The position numbers and the translations under genes were made by a program. The notes under the pieces were generated by a model. It did not search any database, was not told the DNA's origin, and saw only the letters and a program-made list of their open reading frames with translations. From Wyeomyia smithii (Eukaryota; Arthropoda; Insecta; Diptera; Culicidae), in NCBI RefSeq assembly GCF_029784165.1, contig NC_073696.1, positions 106,414,665 to 106,478,664 on the forward strand: a stretch of DNA of 64,000 bases, read 5' to 3'. Shown in pieces: positions 54,266 through 64,000 of this stretch (positions within the stretch are counted from its first letter, which is position 1; each line of letters begins with the position of its first letter).

Positions 54266-54555
54266 TTTAAGACAAGCTGTCGTAGTTCTACGTTAATTTT
54301 GCGATCATGTCTTATAAACAACTTTTTAAGTATTTTTCATGAAGATTCAGTTCCAGAGAATTATTATTTTCTAATGATATTAAATGATTTTTGAGATGAT
54401 AAATCAACTACGAGTACGATTTCTTTCGTTCATCTAAATCAAAGCTGTATTTAGTCTACCCTGATTAACGAAAAAATATATAAAAAAGTTGAAGAGGTTG
54501 TTTATAAGACACGACCGCAGAGGTAACGTAGAATACGACAGCCTGTCTTATGCCA
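54266..54555. mobile_element. Foldback element, about 290 bp
   Basis: The left arm TTAAGACAAGCTGTCGTAG, TTCTACGTTA, GATCATGTCTTATAAACAAC (54,270-54,328) faces the inverted right arm GTTGTTTATAAGACACGACC, TAACGTAGAATACGACAGCC, TGTCTTA (54,498-54,551). Arms are about 60 bases with some mismatches. Confidence 0.75.
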
Positions 54556-54563
54556 ATGTATTT

Positions 54564-54936
54564 CTTGGAATAGGTTTGGGAATACACTGAATTGGGGTTA
54601 ATTCTTCAGATAAACTTTGAGGTTAATTGTGTTTGTCATTGCCATTTATTGACAAGTGAATATTTTTTCAACATGGCAAATTTTTTTTTTTGTTTTGAAT
54701 GATTCACAGTGATAATCAAATTCTACATGAGGTGATTTGTTAGCAATTACTTGGAATAGGTTTGGGAATACACTGAATTGGGGTTAATTCTTCAGATAAA
54801 CTTTGAGGTTAATTGTGTTTGTCAATGCCATTTATTGACAAGTGAATATTTTTTCAACATGGCAAATTTTTTTTTTAGTTTTGAATGATTCACAGTGATA
54901 ATCAAATTCTACATGAGGTGATTTGTTAGCAATTAC
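54564..54936 (+). repeat. Tandem duplication, two copies of 186-187 bp
   Basis: CTTGGAATAGGTTTGGGAAT through TTAGCAATTA occurs at 54,564-54,749 and 54,750-54,936 with only two or three differences (for example GTCATTGCC against GTCAATGCC). The high identity implies a recent event. No coding sequence is included. Confidence 0.92.
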
Positions 54937-54965
54937 ACTACCTGTCATAAGTTTGGAATCGCTTT

Positions 54966-55136
54966 AGGGGCCATCCACATACCACGTGGACAGCTTTGAG
55001 GGGGGGGGGGGGGGGGTTGGGTAATGTCCACGGTACATACAATTTTTTCAAAATTTATATGGGCAGTTGTCCACGAAGGGGGAGGGGGGGGTCAAAATCG
55101 TTAAAAATCTGTCCACGTGGTATGTGGATGGCCCCT
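54966..55136. mobile_element. MITE with AGGGGCCATCCACATACCAC ends (copy 2)
   Basis: A 171-bp element with inverted ends of about 27 bases identical to those at 16,197-16,364. The interior is GTCCACGG, a (G)n run of about 17 bases, and GGGGGAGGGG. Copies 1 and 2 differ mainly in G-run lengths, implying recent activity. Confidence 0.9.
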
Positions 55137-55389
55137 TACTGAGTATTGCAACACCCAGTTTGAATATTGCAACGCCTCCCGAAAAGTTTAGCATCACCTG
55201 GAATAGGCGGATATCTCGTGTTTTTGACAACCTAGAAAGTTTCGGTTTTCAGCAAACTTGTTCCGAAGGCCAAAGGCTACTGTATGGTGGCCAATTCAGT
55301 GTGAAATTTTACCGCTATGTGGTGCTAGTGAGCACACAATGAGTCGTATTTTGAACTTAACTAATCTCTCGATTCCGACCTGCCAGAAA

Positions 55390-57010
55390 GTGGTGGTGGT
55401 GGCGGTGTTGATGGCGGTGGCGGTGGTGGTGGCGGTGCCGCACGCGCTATAAAGATGCACACTCGCGCTACAGGCATGCATACACGCCATAAACATACAC
55501 ACACGCTTTAAAGCAAGCCACACACACCTTATATATTAGGGACACACGCTTCAAATATTCACACGTTATGTGCATACACCCTGTATATACATACGCTGGA
55601 TGATGGTGGCTTATCAATCCACCTGGCGGTGCGAGTCTCTTTCAGTTTCGGGTTGTATTTGCCCAACGATATCTGAATCGGATTACCGCTGGTGGGGTCC
55701 ACTTCAGATCGAAGGGTAGCCGAAATGAAAGAGGTAAGAACTGCAGCTAACCACTACCACCGCCGCTGTTGCCCGCTTCTGATCCACTTCGCCTACTGCC
55801 ATCGGTGTTGATGTTCGCTGTTGTTGCCTGCTGCTAGTAAACTGTTTTGCTTGAGGAGAAAGTCTCTTATATAGCTGGTGGTGGTGGCGGTGGTGGTGAT
55901 GGTGGCGTTGGTGGTGATGGTGGCGGCGGTGGCGGTGGTGGTGATGGTGGCGGCGGTAGCGGTGGTGGTGGCGGTGGTGATGGCGGTGGCGGTGGTGGTG
56001 GCGGTGCCGCACGCGCTATAAAGATGCACACTCGCGCTATAGGTATGCATACACGCCATAAACATACACACACGCTTTAAAGCAAGCCACACACACCTTA
56101 TATATTAGGGACACACGCTTCAAATATTCACACGTTATGTGCATACACCCTGTATATACATACGCTGGATGATGGTGGCTTCTCAATCCACCTGGCGGTG
56201 CGAGTCTCTTTCAGTTTCGGGTTGTATTTGCCCAACGATATCTGAATCGGATTACCGCTGGTGGGGTCCAACTCAGATCGAAGGGTAGCCGAACTGTAAG
56301 AGGTAAGAACTGCAGCTAACCACTACCACCGCCGCTGTTGCCCGCTTCTGATCCACTTCGCCTACTGCCATCGGTGTTGATGTTCGCTGTTGTTGCCTGC
56401 TGCTAGTAAACTGTTTTGCTTGAGGAGAAAGTCTCTTATATAGCTGGTGGTGGTGGCGGTGGTGGTGATGGTGGCGTTGGTGGTGATGGTGCCGGCGGTG
56501 GCGGTGGTGGCGGCGGTAGCGGTGGTGGTGGCGGTGGTGATGGCGGTGGCGGTGGTGGTGGCGGTGCCGCTCGCGCTATAAAGATGCACACTCGCGCTAT
56601 AGGTATGCATACACGCCATAAACATACACACACGCTTTAAAGCAAGCCACCCACACCTTATATATTAGGGACACACGCTTCAAATATTCACACGTTATGT
56701 GCATATACCCTGTATATACATACGCTGGATGATGGTGGCTTCTCAATCCACCTGGCGGTGCGAGTCTCTTTCAGTTTCGGGTTGTATTTGCCCAACGTTA
56801 TCTGAATCGGATTACCGCTGGTGGGGTCCAACTCAGATCGAAGGGGAGCCGAACTGAAAGAGGTAGGACTGCAGCTAACCACTACCACCGCCGCTGTTGC
56901 TCGCTGCTGATCCACGCTGCCTTCGCCTACTGCCATCGGTGTTGATGTCCGATGCTGCTGCCTGCTGCTAATCAACTGATTCGCTTGAGGAGAAACAGTC
57001 TCTTATATAG
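55390..57010 (+). repeat. Tandem array, 569-bp period, about 2.8 copies
   Basis: GTCTCTTATATAGCTGGTGG starts at 55,862 and 56,431; the array ends at GTCTCTTATATAGCCC (56,999). The first copy is partial (from about 55,390). Each unit holds a GGTGGTGGC-type block, a degenerate ~24-base minisatellite (CGCGCTATAAAGATGCACAC and relatives), a segment whose minus strand reads LGKYNPKLKETRTARWI, and a CTGCTGC block. Units are about 97% alike apart from the GGT block length. Gly-, Pro- and His-rich frames over the GGT block are repeat artefacts. Confidence 0.9.
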
Positions 57011-57094
57011 CCCAAAGAGTGCATTCCCGGTTAACTAGATACTCCATTCTGTCGTCCTATTTAGGGAAAGGCAGCAAGCGACCAATCAAAAATC

Positions 57095-57375
57095 GACATT
57101 TGCGTTTCGACATTGTTCAACAATTTTCAATATAACAATAGTTTGAACAATCAGATTACAATTTTTTGCATTTGGACGGGTGCTTAAATGATTTTCCAAT
57201 CGATTGCTGCAAAAATGATAGTAATCGGTTGGAAACTGACTGGGTTTAAAACGTTTGAAATTGGACAATTTTTGTGACGCTCTCGATGTTTTCGGTTTTG
57301 AAATTGGATCCCTGTATTGAAATTGGGTCCCTGTAATTGTTGCCGTAAGACGTATTCTACGTCAATAAAATAGAT
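57095..57375 (+). repeat. ACGTAG-ended repeat, copy 2 of an inverted pair
   Basis: Inverted counterpart of 53,775-53,990, with GATTTTCCAATCGATTGCTG and GCCGTAAGACGTATTCTACG as landmarks. The pair brackets the 54.3-57.0 kb cluster of duplications. Confidence 0.7.
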
Positions 57376-58189
57376 AAGCAATTCCCGCTGAGACCGGCTC
57401 ACTATTTACATGATGGTATTGAAAACGATTCCAATTGTATATTTTTGAAAGCCCACCTTGAGTGAGTGAAAAACTGGTTGATCAAATTGATGAACCCTTC
57501 GTTAACTGGAAATCAACACTATTTTTAGACCCATCATTATAACTTGGCTCACCAAAATTGGTCTAGCTCTTGAATTTCTCTATGGAATCATCTTAACCAA
57601 CATATAATTTGGAAGGGAAAATATAGGGCCTTCTTTTGCAAATATTGAAGTGGGTGGTCGCCATATTGAATTTATCCTTCATATCGTTTTTTTTTTCAGA
57701 AAAATTGATATTATTAATAGGTGTCCATCTACCTCTCAAATTTTTTTTATTTAATTCGAAAGCTCATATTTTTTTACATATAATATGTCAAAATTAGAGA
57801 TGTATGTTGTCCTAAACAAGAATTATATTAAAATTATCGAACCATGCTCGATTCGACCGTTTCATTTTTCGTTAAAAATAACCTCGTTGAAATTGCTGTA
57901 ACACATGATATTCTGCATAGAACAGAACATCTCCAACCGACCTATCATTACGAACAGGATGAAAAAGTCATCCATTGGAAATCGTCAGGTGATAGTGACG
58001 CTGTTAATTTTCGCTTTTGTTTGTCATTTATTTCATTTTTCGTAACCTTTTTTCTAAATGAAAAAAAAAATCCCATATCAAGAGTCTATGAGTCAGTACC
58101 CCAATTTATAGCTCTATCAGTCAATCTTTAACCGTGATGACAAAAACAGTAAAGCTACTCCAATCATAAGTGTGCGTGTTCAATGAACA
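57376..58189. other. No gene recognised
   Basis: AT-rich. A 95-codon frame (57,844-58,131) has hydrophobic and charged parts but no signal peptide or family match I can name. Confidence 0.4.
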
Positions 58190-59135
58190 GTATTTCGCCG
58201 CGTCGAAAATGGACATCATGCGGCATTTTGTGAAGGACAAATATGCCCGTTCCGGCATTTACAATATCTTGGCAACAATCAATCAGAACATCCAAAGAAG
58301 GTCCGGTTCAGGACGGTCGGCGACCCTGAGCGGCGAGAAGCTCTAAAGGTGCTGAAAAAGAAGACCGAGGCAAAACTGGCTGCATCGCTGTGTGCGCTTG
58401 GTCGGTAGGTCAATGGTAGGTGACGGACAACGAGACCTATCTCACCCTGGATGGCAATGACTGGCAGGGCACTTCGTATTTTACAATCAATTACATACAA
58501 TTTTACAATCAGAACATCCAAAGAAGGTCCGGTTCAGGACGGTCGGCGACCCTGAGCGGCGAGAAGCTCTAAAGGTGCTGAAAAGGAAGACCGAGGCAAA
58601 ACTGGCTGCATCGCTGTGTGCGCTTGGTCGGTAGGTCAATGGTAGGTGACGGACAACGAGACCTATCTCACCCTGGATGGCAATGACTGGCAGGGCACTT
58701 CGTATTTTACTTCTCTCACGAAGGAAGTGAGCTACGAGGTGAAGCTCATTTTACACACCAAGTTTCCCAAAAAGGTGCTGCTGTGGCTGACACGCAGTGA
58801 GAAGAAAATGTCAAAGCCGCTATGCTTTCGCTCCGGTTAGCCGTGAACGGGGAAATTCATAGTACGAAGTGCTTGCTGGAAACTGCGTCGTTCATCAAGA
58901 AATACTAAAAGGGCGAAGGCGCGATGTTCTGGCCGGATGTGGACTACTCGAAGCCAAAAGCGAAAGAGATGGAGCGGCACAAGTCGGCGAAATCGCTCAT
59001 CGTCCCTCAGCTGCGTCCCATCGAGAATTTCTGTGCAAACCTGAAGCGTCAAATTTCCCCAACAATTTTGTTGCGAAAATTGTCGAAAAATTGAAAAATG
59101 AAATGAGGAAAGACCTCGAAAACATGCCTACACAC
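58190..59135 (+). pseudogene. ITm/mariner transposase relic with internal duplication
   Basis: Readings include MRHFVKDKYARSGIYNIL (helix-turn-helix), RSGSGRSATLSGEK, then DNETYLTLDGNDWQG (first catalytic Asp block), FPKKVLLWLTRSEKKMSKPL, FWPDVDYSKPKAKEM (second Asp block) and PQLRPIENFCANLKRQIS (Glu block). Frame changes and deletions separate them. A 204-base segment is repeated (58,281-58,484 and 58,507-58,710), duplicating the N-terminal DNA-binding part and the DNETY block. It resembles the DD37E/DD41D group; the spacing is too damaged to decide. Confidence 0.85.
58281..58710 (+). repeat. Direct duplication, 204 bp, period 226
   Basis: AATCAGAACATCCAAAGAAGG through CACTTCGTATTTTAC occurs twice with one visible difference (AAAAAGAAG against AAAAGGAAG) and a 22-base spacer. 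The near identity shows it happened long after the transposase died, or is an assembly artefact. Confidence 0.92.
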
Positions 59136-59978
59136 ATGTTTTTGTCCACCATGGCGATTGTTTCGGTAACTGCCGGAATTTTTTTGGCAACTAAGCTAAT
59201 ATTGGGTTGGGGAAAAAAATGCATACGTTCGTTTAGAAAATAATTCATGAGCATAAAAATCACTTCATCTGTGAAAAAGACTTATTTTGCTAAGACAAAA
59301 ACGTGTGCAAAGTTTCATTCAAATAAAATATTATCGATATTCGACCATAGGTCATTTGGCACGATTTTGCTCAGTGGCATCATGAAACGTGAACTCTATA
59401 GACTCCATAGACAAAATTAGAACTGACCTAGACGAATGAATGGCATTTTTTGTCAATTGTCTAATGGTTAGTTAGATAGTTAAAACTTCATGGTTTTTAA
59501 TATAAAAAACTTTAATATGTGCAGTGTACCTTTTATCATGTTCCGAATAAATTCGAACGAAATATGAAGCTACTCATTGCAGAGTAATGACTTTTCTATG
59601 GACCTACTTGGTTTCGGGTGCTTTTCCTAGTGTTGATCACACCCACATGTCAACCATTGAATGAATGCATTTTCATATCTACCAACTCAAACTACGGAGA
59701 CTACCGCAAGAATCTGCTGAAGTGATGAATGGTGTAAGTATAAAAATAAACTCGTTGGCCACGTGCGCTCGGCTCGAAGTGGTTTTTATCGAAAACCAAA
59801 TAAAATATTAACAACAGTTTCGTGATTACCCACACTTTTCGGTTAGTCATGCCTGAATGAATGGAATAAAACGGTAGTCTTATAACTGCAATGTTTAAGT
59901 GGCAATATAATTAGTAAACAGGATTGAACATTTTTAATTGCATTTGGAAGATTTTTCTGAGTGTAATTACATCGAACA
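59136..59978. other. No gene; short repeat shared with 15.7 kb
   Basis: About 59,260-59,375 matches 15,665-15,775. TTGGGTTGGGGAAAAAAATG at 59,202 resembles a mariner-type terminal repeat and could be the end of the relic above. The rest is unassigned. Confidence 0.45.
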
Positions 59979-62900
59979 TTTTTGCCTTTCTCCTAGAAAG
60001 GTATAGCAATCACTTGCAAAACCGAAAGAATAAAAGTGCTCCAAAGGGTCGAATGGTATATATCATTCGACTCAGCTCGACGAGCTGAGCATTTTCTGCG
60101 AGTATGTGTGTGTGTGTGTGTGTGTATGTGTGTGTATGTGCAGATTTTTATTCTCACTCACTTTTCTCAGAAATGGCTGGACCGATTTTCATGAAATTAA
60201 TTGCAAATGAAAGGTTTAGTTGCCCCATAAAACCCTATTATATTTCATTGTAATCAGATTCTTAGTTTGGAGGTTATGTATCAAAATGTAAAAATCATGA
60301 AACTACCTGGAAAACCATTTACTTTTGAATTTTATAAAGATTGAACTTGTGGTTCAAAAGTTATGAAAAGAAACGTGTTCTGAAGACTGTTTAATCTCAC
60401 TCATGTTTCTCAGAGATGGCTGAACCGATTTTCATAAAATCAGTGTCAAATGGAAGGTCTAGTTGCCCCATAAGACCCTATTGATTTGTTTTGCAATCGG
60501 ACTATTACTTTGCCTGTTATGTTCAAAAATGTGAAATCCAGCTATGAAAAGGAACATATTCCGAAGACTACTTGGACTCACTCACTTTTCTCAGAAATGG
60601 CTGACCCAATTTCCACAAAACTAGTGTCAAATAATAAGTCTAGCTGCTCATAACACCCTATTGATTTTACTGTAATCGAACTGTAACTTCGTCTAAAATG
60701 TACCGAAATGTGAAAACCACGTAACTTCATTATCTCTGGAACTACACAACCGATTTGATCAATAATATTATCAGATAAGCGGGCTAATTCAGGGTTAACT
60801 GATGAATTATGTTTGAACAGTTTTGCTGCCCTATACGTTTCCATTTCATTTGATTATAATCGAACTCAAGCAACCGTTATGTATTAAATTGTTAATAAAA
60901 CAACGAAAGTCTATTATCTCAAAGATTACATGACTTATTGGAACATAACTAGTGTCATACGAACGAGTCATCTCTCAAACTTACAAATAACAAACTTCAT
61001 AACAATTTGATATGTGGCTCAAAAGTTATGAAAAAAAAAAGAAATTCAAAGACTATTTAAAACTATACCTGCTTTGATCGATATATGTGGCCTCAACATA
61101 ATTTAAATGTGGTATCCTACTATTTTAACGTTTCAAATTCATTGATTCCTTGCGATGTGTTTTTAATTCTGCAAATGCACGACGAATCGGCCATAAGATA
61201 TAATCAAAGTCAAATAACAAATCGTTTAAAATGATCGGTTTTATCTAAATGACAACATTCTCGACTTTTGGTTTCTGTACATCGCCTTAATTCTGAATAT
61301 ATTCATATTCGGTGGTATTCGGTCATTTTCAGTAGATTTTCTGGCATCGATCTGACACCGGAAATACCCATATTGGGAGGTATTTAGTTATTTTGGTTGT
61401 TTTCCAGAAACTAAAAGTGGTCGCTTTTAAATTCAAAATGTTGTCCAAGGTCAATGTTTGGTTTCTATGCATCATCTCGATTACGGAAATATCCATATTG
61501 AGCATTATTCGGTCATTTTCGACTGTTTCCTAGAAGTTGCCATTTAGCAATTTAAAATGGTGCCTGAGGTCAATTGTTAGCTACATGCATCATTCTGGTT
61601 TCAGAGATACTCATATTGGGTAGTATTTGTTTATTTTAGGCTGTTTTTCCCAAACCGGTAGTCGCCATCTTGGATTTCAAAATGGTATTTAAGATAATTT
61701 CTAGCATCTGAGCGTCATTCTGGTTGAAGAAAACCCATTTTGGGTGTTATTCGATCATTTTCGGCTGTTTCCCAGAAACCGGAAGTCGCTAACCTAGAAT
61801 CCAATATGGGGCCTGTGGTCGATTTCAGCTGCTGTGTATCATTCTATCCAGAGATACTCATGTTTGACGGGAATCGGCCATTTCTGGCTGTTTTCCAGAA
61901 ACCAAAATTTGCCATCCTTCAATTCATAATGGTGTCCGAGGTCAATTTTTAGCTTCTTGCAACATTCTGGCTCCGGAGATACTCATATTGGGTGGTATTT
62001 GGTCACTTTGGGCTGTTTTTCAGAAACCGAAAGTCGTCATTTTGGACTTTGAAATTGCCTGTGAAATCAATTTCTGTTATCTGGGCGTAATTCTGGTTCC
62101 GAAAACACTCATATTGAATGGTATTTGTTCATTTCCGGCTGTTTGCCAGACACCGGAGGTCACCATCTTAAAATTCAAGATTGTGTCTGTGATCAATTCT
62201 TAGCTTCTGTCCATCTTTCTGGTTCCGGAGATACTCATATTTAATGGGAATCGTCCATTTCAGACCATTTTCCAGAAACCGGAAGTTGCCATCTTCCTAT
62301 TCAAAATGTTGTCTGAAGTCGATTTGTGGCTCCAGTGCATCATTACGGTTCCGGAAATACCCATATTGGGTGGTATTTGCTCGTTTGCCGCTGTTTTTCC
62401 GAAACCGGAAGTCGCCATTTTGGATTTCATAATGACATTCCGATCGATTTTAGCTCCTGAGTATCATTCTAGATCCGTATATTGTTATATTGGGTGGAAA
62501 TCGGCCATTTTTTTTTGTTTTCCAGAAACCGGAAGTTGCCATCTTACAATCCAAAATGTTGCCTAAGGTCGATTACGGAACAAATTTGTTACCACTAAAA
62601 ACAATCACTTGCCAAATATGGTTCTATTTAGTTGGTTAGTTCTCGAGATGTGCAGAAATTTGTGTTTCATTTGTATGGAACCCCTCCCTTCCCGAAAAGG
62701 TAGGGGTGTCGAACCATTATGGACATATTTGTTACCCCTCAAAACATCCACATGCTAAATTCGGTTTCATTTGCTTGGTTTGTTCTTGAGTTGTGCAGAA
62801 ATGTATGTTTCATTTGTATGGGACCCCTCTCTTCCAGAAAAGGGAGGGGTTTTAAACTATTATAGGAACCTTTATCGGCACCAAAAACCCCTACATACAA

Positions 62901-63127
62901 TTTTTCACGTCGATCGGTTCGGTAGTTTTCGAGCCTATATGGATCAGATAGACAGACAGGCAGACAGACCGGACTGCATTTTTATATGTATAGATTACAA
63001 CATCAATATTTTAGAACCTTAAGAGTGAATATACATTTATTGGATTGAAGCGTTCATGTAAATCTATTGAAACAAATAAAAGTTTGAATGAGAAAGGCTG
63101 GGTCTGACCGCTAGGTGGATTAATTTT
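59979..63127 (+). repeat. Composite repeat copy B, near complete, 3.15 kb
   Basis: The modules in order are: head TTTTTGCCTTTCTCCTAGA with the CTCAGCTCGACGAGCTGAG palindrome (60,070-60,088), a (GT)n run (60,102-60,140), CTCAGAAATGGCTG modules (60,160-60,640), an AT-rich stretch to 61,260, about eleven ~110-base modules with TCTGGTTCCGGAGATACTCA and AAACCGGAAGTCGCCAT (61,300-62,570), two CCCTCCC modules (62,680-62,850), GACAGACAGGCAGACAGACC, and the terminus GGTCTGACCGCTAGGTGGAT (63,101-63,120). It has no protein-coding frame. Copies A, C, D and E are variants. Confidence 0.88.
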
Positions 63128-63638
63128 GGTTTTATTAATTGTTAAACTCAAAAGTTTTGAGCAAAAATTTATACTGTAACACAACTATACTGTTTTCTTT
63201 GCATGCTCGCTTTACACTTATCAAGAATTAAAACATTCAATGTCCCGTGATTGTAGAATTGCCTATGTTATAATATTTTGAGAGTTGTAGAGTCTAAATT
63301 GGTAACTTTTCACTCAATTCTTCATGAGACAAGCATTAACATTCAGCGAATTTTTATACCACTGCCGTACTGTTACAAGTACTTATGCACTGCCGTTGTT
63401 GCATCAATAGCTTTGTTTACGCCTCTGTGTAGACTATCCGTGTTTAATTTTTGTACTCGTCTGCTTGGGATGTCCAAAATAAATGATATAAGAAAAACGT
63501 AACTGGAAATTTCATTTTTGTTTTTGTCTGCTGTTAAGATTTTCATGTATGAATAGTAAAAACAGGTTAAAGATAACAATAAATTCATCTATATGTTTAT
63601 GTGATTGTATATGTGAAACATATATATTTCAGGATATC
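63128..63638. other. No recognised feature
   Basis: AT-rich unique DNA; short open frames at 63,278-63,588 lack any support. Confidence 0.45.
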
Positions 63639-63768
63639 ATCTGGTTTTTAGGTTAAAATGCTGGTCTAATAACAAGCCAGACGTCATTTGTTGGAATCCT
63701 GGCTCAGGTGCGACTTGGTAGGATTGCAATGCCAACTTCACAATTATCGTGTGTATTAACTGTGGGCC
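63639..63768 (+). mobile_element. Feilai-like SINE, diverged fragment
   Basis: ATCTGGTTTTTAGGTTAAAATGCTGGTCTAATAACAAGCCAGACG (in parts) with TTGGAATCCTGGCTC at the B-box position and TAGGATTGCAATGCC in the body parallel 37,531-37,650. It is cut off after about 130 bases by the next SINE. Confidence 0.65.
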
Positions 63769-63774
63769 GCAAGG

Positions 63775-64000
63775 GCGGGGGCCTAGCGTGGTTGGTAACG
63801 TCTCCGCCAACCACGCTCGACGCCTGGGTTCGAATCCCACCGCCGACATAGGTGTTGATGGTTGTGAGGTGGCGTGATCCACTCACAACCAACCCAACTG
63901 GTCTAGATTCAATCCTAGCCGACACCGGGAGATTTTCTGAGGCGAAAAACTTCTGGGATCACGCCTTCCATCGCATGAGGCAGTAAATCCGTTGGCGCCG
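63775..64000 (+). mobile_element. tRNA-derived SINE, second family, runs off the window end
   Basis: The head GGCGGGGGCCTAGCGTGGTTGG holds an A-box-like TAGCGTGGTTGGTAACGTC, and the B box GGTTCGAATCC stands at 63,827-63,837. The body (GACACCGGGAGATTTTCTGA, GCATGAGGCAGTAAATCCG) is not tRNA-like. It is cut by the window end. A complete tRNA fold cannot be drawn past the B box, so it is not a tRNA gene. Confidence 0.78.

Noticed and set aside
55847..56640. Long Gly-rich (plus) and Pro-, Thr- or His-rich (minus) open frames
   Set aside because: They are translations of the GGTGGTGGC block in the 569-base array, open in several frames at once, with no start context or domain.
57844..58131. 95-residue plus-strand frame
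   Set aside because: No domain, signal peptide or neighbouring gene structure; composition fits chance in AT-rich DNA.
63775..63900. Possible tRNA gene (A and B boxes present)
   Set aside because: The sequence after the B box does not close an acceptor stem and continues as a SINE body. The same holds for the heads at 37,531 and 50,826.

Overview
The window looks like nuclear DNA of a culicine mosquito, most likely Aedes. The evidence is spliced animal-type genes, tRNA-derived SINEs (one Feilai-like), ITm/mariner, hAT, LOA-like, I-clade and RTE-like elements, and a 3-kb non-coding composite repeat whose modules I recognise as very common in Aedes. Gene density is low. I can support four host genes; most of the remainder is mobile or repetitive DNA, much of it nested.

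Layout. 1-8.6 kb: a hAT-type MITE, a small ATCCGC-repeat MITE, then a reverse-oriented composite repeat split by a 5'-truncated LOA-like LINE. 10.1-10.8 kb (+) and 17.3-18.2 kb (-): two small secreted-protein genes sharing two motifs, apparently diverged paralogues. 19.7-22.9 kb: relics of mariner, an RTE-type LINE and a SINE. 23.7-24.3 kb (+): an i-type (destabilase) lysozyme with one intron. 24.6-53.0 kb (-): a ten-exon gene for a multi-pass DUF389 membrane protein, convergent with the lysozyme gene. Its 22.9-kb intron (26,319-49,233) holds a mariner inside a foldback element, three composite-repeat copies, a SINE, and a full-length but broken I-clade LINE with its target-site duplication. 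That LINE itself carries two further TA-flanked insertions. 53.3-58 kb: tandem and inverted duplications, including a 569-bp-period array. 58.2-59.2 kb: a dead ITm transposase with an internal duplication. 60.0-63.1 kb: a near-complete composite repeat. 63.6-64.0 kb: two SINEs.

How the genes relate. The lysozyme is a secreted bacteriolytic enzyme (digestion or immunity, from family knowledge). The two small secreted proteins have no function I can assign. DUF389 proteins are polytopic membrane proteins known mainly from bacteria and archaea, of unsettled function. No pathway links the four. Exon boundaries were worked out by hand from splice sites and reading phase; transposon edges come from inverted repeats and target-site duplications. 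Repeats without a clear duplication have approximate edges.
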